Assembly (NCBI GenBank): GCA_027485285.1
Contig: JAIXRH010000128.1
Coordinates: 1 to 34,397 of the forward strand
From: Comamonadaceae bacterium
GTDB lineage: Bacteria > Pseudomonadota > Gammaproteobacteria > Burkholderiales > Burkholderiaceae_C
Direction of reading: 5' to 3'
DNA length: 34,397 nucleotides
Within the stretch, counting starts at the first letter, position 1, and each line of letters begins with the position of its first letter. Position numbers and translations under genes: made by a program. The notes beneath the pieces are model-generated. The model was given only the letters and a program-made list of their open reading frames with translations, had not been told where the DNA came from and ran no database searches. Shown piece by piece: positions 27,279-34,397 of this stretch.

Positions 27279-28051
27279 GCGCGTAGCTCCCCGTTGACAA
27301 ACAGCTTCAATTCCCCGGGGGCAAATGGGGTCCACACTTCATTGGTGGTGAGAGGGGCAGTCACCACAACCGCCACGCGGTCATTGGGCGTGGCGTAGTC
27401 CGCAAAATTGATGCTCAAGGCTTGGTCGCTCAATGTCGCGGTGGCAAAAGGGTGTTTGCGTTCGATGTACCAAAGGCTGGTCGATGCATGTGACCACAGC
27501 GCCTGCCCATTCGACAGTAAAAAATTAAACGTGCCGAATTTGGCGATCTGAGGGACCAACTCTTGCAAGGTGAGTGTGAGTTCCTCGATCGAAGGCATGT
27601 CGGCGTGTGATTTGGCCATTTCTTGGAGCAACCAGCAAAACGCTTGCTCGCTGTCTGTGTCGCCCACAGGCTTGAAGCTGCCGTGCAAACGCGGCGCATA
27701 GTTCTCCAGGTTGCCGTTGTGCGCAAACACCCAGTAGCGGCCCCACAGCTCGCGCACAAACGGGTGGCAGTTTTCCAGCGACACCACGCCTTGCGTGGCT
27801 TTGCGAATGTGCGAAATGACGTTGCGGCTTTTGATGGGGTACTTGCGAATCAACTCGGCCACGGGCGATGTGCTGGCAGGCAAGTGGTCGATGAAGTGGC
27901 GCAACCCACGGTCTTCTTCTGAGCCTTCAAAAAACGCAATGCCCCAGCCGTCAGCGTGGTGATCGGTCACGCCCGCGCGTTGCGCGAAGCCACTGAAGCT
28001 GAAGGTGGCATCTGTTGGGTTTTTGCAGTTGAGTCCGAGCAATTGGCACAT
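27275..28051 (-). CDS. Class II glutamine amidotransferase (YafJ-like)
   Basis: Ntn-type glutaminase domain protein. The start is fixed by chemistry: MCQLLGLNCKNP places Cys2 at the mature N-terminus, where it is the nucleophile after Met removal, so ATG 28049-28051 is used although the frame is open further upstream. HADGWGIAFFEG (about residue 30), VISHIRKATQG, FAHNGNLENY and GDTDSEQAFCW are the usual glutamine-site motifs. The 258 residues are all glutaminase; no synthase domain is attached, so the ammonia acceptor is unknown. Relatives include E. coli YafJ and fungal DUG3 (glutathione degradation). The contact with gshB is suggestive but only positional: the stops overlap. Confidence 0.88.
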   Translation of the reverse strand: MCQLLGLNCKNPTDATFSFSGFAQRAGVTDHHADGWGIAFFEGSEEDRGLRHFIDHLPASTSPVAELIRKYPIKSRNVISHIRKATQGVVSLENCHPFVRELWGRYWVFAHNGNLENYAPRLHGSFKPVGDTDSEQAFCWLLQEMAKSHADMPSIEELTLTLQELVPQIAKFGTFNFLLSNGQALWSHASTSLWYIERKHPFATATLSDQALSINFADYATPNDRVAVVVTAPLTTNEVWTPFAPGELKLFVNGELRA

Positions 28052-28098
28052 GGTCCAAAGTGTAGCGAAGCGGACAAGGCACAATTACAAAAAATCTT

Positions 28099-29310
28099 AT
28101 GTACGAATTTCCACCCACGCCTGAAGCTGCGCAGCTGCGCTTAGACCACGTCAGCCCCAAAGACTATGCGCATTCACGCAATGCTTTGGACGGTGCTGTC
28201 ACGCATTTATCGCCCTATCTCACACATGGTTTTTTGAGCGTGCCCGACGTGGCCAGTGTCATGTACCACCAGTACCGCGTGGGCGTTCAGCACAAGCTGA
28301 TTTACGAGCTGGGATGGCGCGAATACTTCCAGCACATGCACCACCATTTGGGCGCGGGCATTGCCCAGTCTTTGCACGAGGGCCTGCTGCCAGATTCGGC
28401 CTACAGCAACGAGTTGCCCGAAGATGTGCGCCATGCCTGCACCCGCGTGCCAGTGATCGACAACGCCATCCGCATGCTCTACACCACCGGCTATTTGCAC
28501 AACCATGCGCGCCTGTGGCTGGCCAGCTACATCGTGCATTTGCGCAAAGTGCACTGGCGTGTGGCGGCAGATTGGATGTACAGCCATTTGTTGGATGGTG
28601 ATGTGGCCAGCAATTACCTCGGCTGGCAGTGGGTGGCCGCCACGGGGAGCAACAAGCCTTATTTATTCAATGCCGAGTCGGTGGAGAAATTTGCGCCAGA
28701 AATTTGGCACAGCCGTGGCACATCGGTGGATGTGAGCTACGAACTGATGGAGATCTTGGCCAACAGCCAGGCGACTGTTGCGCAAGTGCGCAAAAACGAA
28801 TTGGCGTGGGACGAGCCAGCGGTGTTTGCAGCACCCCCTGCTGAATTGGGTTTTGTTCAACCTGTTGCGGCTGATGTGACGGGCAAGCACGTATGGTTGG
28901 TGCATCCGTGGGTGCTGGCCAATATGCCAAATGACTTGCCTGCGGATGTGGTGTGCGTGGCGGTGGCATTTGCTGAGCACACACACGCGCATCCTTGGAA
29001 TACCTTGCGCTGGCACTTTGTGAGCGAGCGCATGGCAGCCCTCACACCACACCGTTGGTTTGGTTCCGCTGAAGATGTGTTGGCCGCCTTGGCTGCAGCG
29101 CAGAGCGTGCAAACCGTGGCCCACTTGTGTTTGCCAGACCTGTCGGCGAGTCATGTGCAAGTCAGGGCTGCACCCCGCTTGTTCCGTCACATCGACAAGC
29201 CCATGGACTCATTCAGCAAATGGTGGGTGCAGGTGAACAAGAATGTGCGCCATTTGCAGCAGCTGGTGTACCCGCTGCCAGCCCGAACGCCCGGGCCTCA
29301 TCGCGGGTAG
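28099..29310 (+). CDS. Photolyase/cryptochrome-like FAD-domain protein with swapped domain order
   Basis: A 403-residue protein whose first ~215 residues match the C-terminal FAD-binding helical domain of photolyases. SRNALDGAVTHLSPYLTHG recalls the TS-x-LSP-x-L segment, followed by YELGWREYFQH, TRVPVIDNAIRMLYTTGYLHNHAR, ASYIVHLRKVHWR and DVASNYLGWQWVA. Two of the electron-transfer tryptophans appear kept (VHWR and LGWQW); the outermost one has no evident counterpart. After a linker, residues ~258-345 (KHVWLVHPWVLANMPNDLPA onward, with PWNTLRWHFVSERMAAL) look like a degenerate alpha/beta antenna domain, which in ordinary photolyases comes first. Proteins of this type occur in Burkholderiales as 'FAD-binding domain' proteins. 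Repair activity is unproven. No ribosome binding site is clear; divergent from the amidotransferase, 47 bases away. Confidence 0.8.
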   Translation: MYEFPPTPEAAQLRLDHVSPKDYAHSRNALDGAVTHLSPYLTHGFLSVPDVASVMYHQYRVGVQHKLIYELGWREYFQHMHHHLGAGIAQSLHEGLLPDSAYSNELPEDVRHACTRVPVIDNAIRMLYTTGYLHNHARLWLASYIVHLRKVHWRVAADWMYSHLLDGDVASNYLGWQWVAATGSNKPYLFNAESVEKFAPEIWHSRGTSVDVSYELMEILANSQATVAQVRKNELAWDEPAVFAAPPAELGFVQPVAADVTGKHVWLVHPWVLANMPNDLPADVVCVAVAFAEHTHAHPWNTLRWHFVSERMAALTPHRWFGSAEDVLAALAAAQSVQTVAHLCLPDLSASHVQVRAAPRLFRHIDKPMDSFSKWWVQVNKNVRHLQQLVYPLPARTPGPHRG

Positions 29311-29315
29311 AGGCG

Positions 29316-29711
29316 TTACTCGCCGGGGGCAGGCAGCACCTTGGTGATGAAGTATTCCGTCTCACCAAAGCAAGTGGGCAGGCCTTTGTGTTGTTCATAT
29401 TCGATCACCACCTTTTGCCCGATGCGTGCGTTGATCTGATCTGCTATTGCATCGTCGCGCACAGTGAATGCAAACTTCTCTGGCACCGCAGGCAAGGTTG
29501 CCAAGGCGCGAATTTGTTCGCCTTCCCACGTTTTGCAGACCCAACCCTTGTAGGACAGCTTTTGTACAAAGCCCACGCTTTCACCCTTGGAGTAAGTGAA
29601 GTGGTAAGTGAACAGCAAATACAAGCCGACGCCAATGACCACGGTCAGCACCAAGCCGATGACGGTGCGCAGTGCAAAGCGAATCAGCGTGCTGATGAAA
29701 TGGGTGGTCAT
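29316..29711 (-). CDS. Small membrane-anchored protein of unknown function
   Basis: A 131-residue product with one N-terminal membrane helix (TVIGLVLTVVIGVGLYLLFTY, about residues 16-36) and an outer or periplasmic domain. That domain has KLSYKGWVCKTWEGE, FTVRDDAIADQIN and VVIEYEQHKGLPTCFGETEYF, with two cysteines that could pair. I recall close relatives in many betaproteobacteria, sometimes misnamed 6-phosphogluconate dehydrogenase; there is no such domain here. It lies downstream of malate synthase on the same strand, but a strong hairpin stands between them. The stop is 5 bases from that of the convergent photolyase-like gene. Confidence 0.78.
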   Translation of the reverse strand: MTTHFISTLIRFALRTVIGLVLTVVIGVGLYLLFTYHFTYSKGESVGFVQKLSYKGWVCKTWEGEQIRALATLPAVPEKFAFTVRDDAIADQINARIGQKVVIEYEQHKGLPTCFGETEYFITKVLPAPGE

Positions 29712-29763
29712 AAGAGGCTTTCAAAAGAAGTTCAACGTCATGAATGATAGTGAGCCTGTATGA

Positions 29764-29793
29764 CCACAACGGCTCCCGAAGGAGCCGTTGTGG
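29764..29793 (-). terminator. Hairpin terminator after malate synthase
   Basis: Bases 29764-29776 pair perfectly with 29781-29793 (13 bp). Read on the minus strand the loop is TTCG closed by C-G, the very stable UUCG tetraloop. It begins 21 bases after the glcB stop. The following bases (TCATAC) give only a weak U-tract, so it may act partly as an mRNA 3'-end stabiliser. Confidence 0.8.
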
Positions 29794-29814
29794 ATGGTGT
29801 CACTGGAGCGGTAA

Positions 29815-32034
29815 TTACACCGTTCCGGCTTTGACCTTCAAGCGCCAGGCGTGCAGCAAGGGCTCGGTGTAGCCGCTTGGCTGCTCTTTGCCTTTGAACA
29901 CCAAGTCCAGGGCCGCTTGGTAAGCCGGGGCTTTGGCATAGCGCCCCGCCATTTTTTGGTACTGCGCGTCGCCTGCGTTTTGTTTGTCCACGACCGAGGC
30001 CATGCGCTTGTAGGTGGCCTTCACTTGCGCCGGTGTGACCACGCCATGGTGCAACCAGTTGGCGATGTGTTGGCTGGAAATGCGCAGGGTGGCACGGTCT
30101 TCCATCAGGCCGACGTTGTGGATGTCTGGCACTTTCGAGCAGCCCACGCCTTGGTCAATCCAGCGCACCACGTATCCCAAGATGCCCTGCACGTTGTTGT
30201 CCAGCTCTTGTTGCTTTTCAGCAGGTGTCCAATTGGGCTTGGCCGTCACAGGCACTTGCAACAAGTCGTCCAACAGGCTGTTGCGCACCTTGTTGTAGTT
30301 GACCTTCTCCAATTCTTTTTGCACGTCCATGACCTTGACTTGGTGGTAATGCATGGCATGCAACACAGCAGCGGTGGGGCTGGGCACCCAGGCGGTGTTC
30401 GCACCGGCTTTGGGATGACCAATTTTTTGCTTCAACATCTCGGCCATCAGGTCGGGCATGGCCCACATGCCTTTGCCGATTTGCGCTTTGCCACGCAAGC
30501 CGCATGACAGACCCGCCAACACGTTGTTTTTTTCGTAGGCTTGAATCCAAGCGCTGGACTTCATGTCGCCTTTGCGCAGCATGGGGCCAGCTTGCATGGC
30601 GGTGTGCATTTCGTCGCCAGTGCGGTCCAAGAATCCGGTGTTGATGAACGCCACGCGGTTGGCCGCAGCGGCAATACATGCTTTCAAGTTCACGCTGGTG
30701 CGGCGCTCTTCGTCCATGATGCCCAGCTTGACCGTGCTGTCAGCGAGGCCCAAGACCTTCTCAACGCGACCAAACAACTCGGCGGCAAACGCCACCTCAG
30801 CAGGACCATGCATTTTCGGTTTGACGATGTAGACAGAACCTGTGCGTGAGTTGCGAATGCCATTTTTGCCGTGGCCTTGCAAGTCGTGCAAAGCGATGGC
30901 CGTGGTCACCACGGCGTCCAAGATGCCTTCTGGAATTTCGTGGGTTGCGCCGTCTTTGCCCTTGTAGAGGATGGCGGGGTTGGTCATCAAGTGGCCCACG
31001 TTGCGAAGGAACAGCAAGGAGCGGCCATGCAGCTTGACGGGCTTGCCGTTTTTGCCGGTGTACACGCGATCTGCGTTCAAGCCACGTGTGAAGGTCTTGC
31101 CGTTTTTCTCCACCGCTTCAGTCAAGGTGCCTTTGACGATGCCCAACCAATTGCCGTAGGCCAGCACTTTGTCGTCTGCATCCACCACCGCCACGGAGTC
31201 TTCCAAGTCGAGGATGGTGGACAAAGCGGCTTCCACAACCAGGTCGCTCACGCCCGCTGGATCGCTGGCGCCGATGGCCGTGTGGCGGTTGATTTGCAAA
31301 TCGAGGTGCAAGCCGTTATGCACAAACAGCACAGACGAGGGGTGAGACGCCTCGCCTTGGTAGCCTACCCATTGAGCCGATTTGGCCAACTTGGTGGTCT
31401 TGCCGCCTTGGAGGGTGACGATCAATTCATCTTTTTTTACAGCGTAACCGGTGGCATTGAGGTGTGAGCCCTTTTTCAAAGGCACGGTGCGGTCCAGCAC
31501 ATGGCGGGCGTACTCAATCACTTTGGCGCCGCGCACAGGGTTGTAGCCCTTGCCTTTTTCAGCGCCGTTGGTTTCGGGCAGGGCGTCAGTGCCGTACAAA
31601 GCGTCATACAAAGAGCCCCAACGTGCGTTGGCCGCATTCAAGGCATAGCGGGCGTTGAGCACCGGCACCACCAGTTGTGGACCAGCTTGCAATGCCAATT
31701 CAGCATCGACGTTCTTGGTCGTGGCTTTGACCTTGTCAGGTTGTGGCACAAGGTAGCCAATTTTTTCTAAGAACTTGCGGTAGTCCTTCATGTTTTTGAT
31801 GGGGCCGGGGTGGGCGCTGTGCCAGGTGTCCATCTCCGTTTGCAGGCGGTCACGTTCGGCCAACAAGGCGTTGTTTTTGGGAGCCAAGTCCTGCACGATG
31901 GCATCAAAGCCTTTCCAAAACTTCTCGCTGCTCACGCCGGTGTCGGGCAACACTTGGGTCTCGATGAATTGGTACAAGTTGGTGGCAACTTGCAAGCTGT
32001 GCGCTGGCGTGCGTGGTGTGGTGTCTTGGCTCAT
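29815..32034 (-). CDS. glcB: Malate synthase G
   Basis: Condenses glyoxylate with acetyl-CoA to malate, the entry of glycolate/glyoxylate carbon into central metabolism. The 739 residues match isoform G (E. coli GlcB 723) and not the ~530-residue isoform A. Visible family blocks include [68 protein letters not shown] and [21 protein letters not shown] ribosome binding site precedes the ATG at 32032-32034. It stands alone: no glycolate oxidase or isocitrate lyase gene is in the window, and the transporter gene upstream is 129 bases away on the same strand. Confidence 0.97.
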   Translation of the reverse strand: MSQDTTPRTPAHSLQVATNLYQFIETQVLPDTGVSSEKFWKGFDAIVQDLAPKNNALLAERDRLQTEMDTWHSAHPGPIKNMKDYRKFLEKIGYLVPQPDKVKATTKNVDAELALQAGPQLVVPVLNARYALNAANARWGSLYDALYGTDALPETNGAEKGKGYNPVRGAKVIEYARHVLDRTVPLKKGSHLNATGYAVKKDELIVTLQGGKTTKLAKSAQWVGYQGEASHPSSVLFVHNGLHLDLQINRHTAIGASDPAGVSDLVVEAALSTILDLEDSVAVVDADDKVLAYGNWLGIVKGTLTEAVEKNGKTFTRGLNADRVYTGKNGKPVKLHGRSLLFLRNVGHLMTNPAILYKGKDGATHEIPEGILDAVVTTAIALHDLQGHGKNGIRNSRTGSVYIVKPKMHGPAEVAFAAELFGRVEKVLGLADSTVKLGIMDEERRTSVNLKACIAAAANRVAFINTGFLDRTGDEMHTAMQAGPMLRKGDMKSSAWIQAYEKNNVLAGLSCGLRGKAQIGKGMWAMPDLMAEMLKQKIGHPKAGANTAWVPSPTAAVLHAMHYHQVKVMDVQKELEKVNYNKVRNSLLDDLLQVPVTAKPNWTPAEKQQELDNNVQGILGYVVRWIDQGVGCSKVPDIHNVGLMEDRATLRISSQHIANWLHHGVVTPAQVKATYKRMASVVDKQNAGDAQYQKMAGRYAKAPAYQAALDLVFKGKEQPSGYTEPLLHAWRLKVKAGTV

Positions 32035-32163
32035 GGTGAGGTCTCTCCGGATAAAACAAAAAGGGAATCAGTTCGAATCTTATTGGATTGCGCGACATCC
32101 ATTGCATCGCCAACTTTGGCGCTGTCGTGGAATTGGGGTTGTAATCACGGCCTTGTGCATTCT

Positions 32164-33192
32164 TTAAGCGTCTGCCACGAGCAAGTGGCCGTGACGCAGT
32201 CCGAGCCAAGTGCCTCGTGTCAACCCCAAAATCAGCAGTGAGGTGAGGGTCAGCAGCAGCAATGCAGGCACCTGCATCCAGGCACCACCGGGCGCGTGCG
32301 ACATGCGCAAGGTGAGTGAGGAGAAAGCAGCCATGGGGAAGCTCAGACCCCAGTGCGCCATGTTGAAGGGCTGACTGCGTATGACGGACAGCTCTCGGAG
32401 GGCCAGCATCAAGAAAAAGGCGGCAATGCCCCACAACATCCATGCGATGGCCGCTGGGGCGTCAAGTTGAAGCAGCCCCAAACCGCCGATGGACGGTGGC
32501 ACGACCGTGATGAACAAGCTTGGCGCCATGCGGGCGGGCAGCGGGCCCGCTTGAATCAAGCGAACAAAGAAGAGTGTTTGCATCACCACCCATAAAAACA
32601 AGCCCACGCCATACTGCGCAGTGGCCCAGGCTTCCAAGCCAATGCCCACCCCGCCCAAAGGTGCCAGCACGTTACCCACCACTGGAATGAAAAACACCGG
32701 TGTGAACGTGGACCACTGAATGCCGCCGTGTTCCGAGGGCTTGAGCCAACGGCTGATGACCCAGATGGTGGCTGCCATTTCTAGCACGGAGCCCACGCAC
32801 CACCCAAACATCAGAACCGCATCGAGCATGCGGTTCTTGCCCCAAAACAATTGAATGCCCAAACTTGCCAGTAACAAAATAGAAATAGGCAATGTGGCCA
32901 TGAAGGCATGGCGCTCTGGGTGGCGCATGTCTGCCACCACGGCATTGGGGTGTGCTTTCAGGCGCACGATGCATGCCAAGCACAACACCACAAAAAGCAA
33001 CAGCGCCAAGATGCCCGCCGCGAGGCCTAAGCCAAGCGCGGTGTTGCCCAACGTATCAGAGGCCCGAAGCCAGGCGATGGACAAACCGCACCAACCCATG
33101 ACCATCGCAAACCACACAGGTGTGAGGTGCTCCAAAAGCGCCACGGCCTGTGTGAATCTGCTCGGGCGATGGCTGGCGTCTTGGGTGTTCAT
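32164..33192 (-). CDS. TehA/SLAC1-family anion or C4-dicarboxylate transporter
   Basis: A 342-residue polytopic inner-membrane protein with about ten hydrophobic helices in the tellurite-resistance/dicarboxylate transporter (TDT) pattern. LTPVWFAMVMGWCGLSIAW is at the N-terminus, then TFTPVFFIPVVGNVLAPLG, PSLFITVVPPSIGGLGLL and FNMAHWGLSFPMAAFSSLTL. The family includes TehA, Mae1 malate permease and plant SLAC1 anion channels. Position just upstream of malate synthase on the same strand makes a role in organic acid transport attractive, but that is only context. The gap to glcB is 129 bases and holds no obvious terminator. Divergent from argS. Confidence 0.85.
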   Translation of the reverse strand: MNTQDASHRPSRFTQAVALLEHLTPVWFAMVMGWCGLSIAWLRASDTLGNTALGLGLAAGILALLLFVVLCLACIVRLKAHPNAVVADMRHPERHAFMATLPISILLLASLGIQLFWGKNRMLDAVLMFGWCVGSVLEMAATIWVISRWLKPSEHGGIQWSTFTPVFFIPVVGNVLAPLGGVGIGLEAWATAQYGVGLFLWVVMQTLFFVRLIQAGPLPARMAPSLFITVVPPSIGGLGLLQLDAPAAIAWMLWGIAAFFLMLALRELSVIRSQPFNMAHWGLSFPMAAFSSLTLRMSHAPGGAWMQVPALLLLTLTSLLILGLTRGTWLGLRHGHLLVADA

Positions 33193-33312
33193 GGCTCAGA
33201 TTTTAGGTGGGGGTGGTTGGGCTTAGCCCGTCCCTCATTTCGTCATGGACAAACTCAAAGCCTTTGCGTCTCTGGACAGGTCGTTGTTTGGCGCGCCCCG
33301 TAAAATCAAGCC

Positions 33313-34397
33313 ATGCTCCAAGTCAAACAAGAATTGTTGGCCGCCTTAGGCCAAGCCCTGGACGGTTTGTTGCCCGGTTCTGGCAACAAGGCCGCTTTTG
33401 AATCACCCAAGGTCGCCGCGCATGGCGATTACGCCATCACCGCAGCCATGCAGTTGGCCAAGTCCCTCAAGCTCAACCCGCGTCAGCTGGGTGAGCAGCT
33501 GCGCGACGCGCTGTTGGCTGCGCCCGTGTACCAACAGTGGGTGCAAGACATCGAGATTGCAGGCCCTGGCTTCATCAACATTCGTCTCAAGCCCGCCGCC
33601 AAACAACAAATCGTGCGTGAGGTGTTGGCGGCCAAAGATCGTTTTGGTTTCCAAGCTGACAACGGCCAACGCGTGTTGGTTGAGTTCGTGTCTGCCAATC
33701 CCACCGGCCCGTTGCACGTGGGCCACGGCCGCCAAGCGGCGCTGGGCGATGCGATTTGTAATTTGTTTGCGACCCAAGGCTTCAACGTCTACCGCGAGTT
33801 TTATTACAACGACGCGGGCGTGCAAATCAACACCTTGGCCAAGAGCACGCACTTCCGCGCGCAAGGCATCAAGCCTGGCGACGCCAGCTGGCCCGTGGAC
33901 CCCGAGAACCCAGAGAGCAAAGCGTTCTACAACGGCGACTACATCCAAGACATTGCCACCGATTTCTTGGCCGGCAAAACCGTCAAGTCCGACGACCGTG
34001 AATTCACCGCCAGCGGCGATGTGAACGATGTCGATGGCATGCGCGAATTCGCCGTGGCCTATTTGCGCCACGAGCAAGACCTTGACTTGAAAGCCTTTGA
34101 CGTCAAGTTCGACAACTACTACTTGGAAAGCAGCCTCTACACCAGCGGCAAAGTGGCCGATGCGGTGAGCCGCCTGCAAGCGGCGGGCAAAACCTACGAG
34201 CAAGACGGCGCGCTGTGGTTGAAGTCCACCGACTACGGCGACGACAAAGACCGCGTGATGAAAAAGACCGACGGCACCTACACCTACTTCGTGCCAGATG
34301 TGGCCTACCACATCACCAAGTGGGAGCGCGGCTTCACCAAGGTGGTCAACATCCAAGGCACCGACCACCACGGCACCATCGCCCGCGTGCGCGCAGG
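33313..34397 (+). CDS. argS: Arginyl-tRNA synthetase (3' end outside window)
   Basis: Charges tRNA-Arg; class I. The first 361 codons are present. The N-terminal additional domain (residues 1-110, with [21 protein letters not shown]) is followed by the catalytic core with [24 protein letters not shown] is the HIGH motif near residue 137. [16 protein letters not shown] and [11 protein letters not shown] are further family blocks, and [15 protein letters not shown] stands at the window edge. The start [12 protein letters not shown] is normal. The KMSKS region and anticodon-binding domain lie beyond the window. The 120-base gap to the divergent transporter gene holds no other gene. Confidence 0.96.
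   Translation, partial: MLQVKQELLAALGQALDGLLPGSGNKAAFESPKVAAHGDYAITAAMQLAKSLKLNPRQLGEQLRDALLAAPVYQQWVQDIEIAGPGFINIRLKPAAKQQIVREVLAAKDRFGFQADNGQRVLVEFVSANPTGPLHVGHGRQAALGDAICNLFATQGFNVYREFYYNDAGVQINTLAKSTHFRAQGIKPGDASWPVDPENPESKAFYNGDYIQDIATDFLAGKTVKSDDREFTASGDVNDVDGMREFAVAYLRHEQDLDLKAFDVKFDNYYLESSLYTSGKVADAVSRLQAAGKTYEQDGALWLKSTDYGDDKDRVMKKTDGTYTYFVPDVAYHITKWERGFTKVVNIQGTDHHGTIARVRA

Noticed and set aside
1-34397. tRNA, rRNA, CRISPR, insertion sequence or prophage features
   Set aside because: Reading both strands gave no cloverleaf-like sequence, no regularly spaced direct repeats, and no transposase or phage structural gene.

Overview
The window reads as a chromosomal segment of a betaproteobacterium, most likely Burkholderiales family Comamonadaceae (Limnohabitans/Rhodoferax-like). 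This is judged from protein sequences, moderately high GC and gene order (uvrA-MFS-ssb; nudix-mnmA; hpf-ptsN-hprK; bamE-dapB-exbBD-leuS-lptE-holA-proA). The assignment is inferred from remembered family and synteny knowledge; no database was searched.

Layout. (1) 1-2220 is the accessory part: the 5' end of a DUF4143-type AAA ATPase gene whose start codon lies inside a perfect 20-bp inverted repeat, then three AT-richer small or unknown genes and an integron attC-like site, with no integrase in view. It looks like a short stretch of lone gene cassettes next to uvrA. (2) 2223-7157: uvrA (minus), divergent MFS transporter and ssb, closed by a strong bidirectional terminator. (3) 7169-9481: a small coiled-coil gene, an exported Ala/Lys/Pro-rich peptide gene behind a large inverted repeat, and a nudix-mnmA operon. 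(4) 9592-12267: fadD and corA, tail to tail with no spacer. (5) 12545-14810: hpf, ptsN and hprK (ribosome hibernation and nitrogen-type PTS control), then fur on the opposite strand. (6) 14896-23068: envelope and housekeeping run bamE, dapB, exbB/tolQ, exbD/tolR, leuS, lptE, holA, proA. (7) 23150-27278: gshA, kup, gshB packed with 5-nt gaps, joining glutathione synthesis and potassium uptake. (8) 27275-29711: a class II glutamine amidotransferase, a photolyase/cryptochrome-like protein whose FAD domain comes first, and a small membrane-anchored protein. (9) 29764-34397: malate synthase G, a TehA/SLAC1-type transporter and the 5' part of argS.

Most of the window is conserved core genome. The points that deserve a second look are the palindrome over the ATPase start, the lone cassette genes with their attC-like site, the domain-swapped photolyase homologue, the gshA-kup-gshB arrangement and several unassigned inverted repeats in leaders. 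No rRNA, tRNA, CRISPR array, insertion sequence or phage gene was recognised. No gene-free stretch exceeds 300 bases; the longest is 12268-12544, upstream of corA and hpf.
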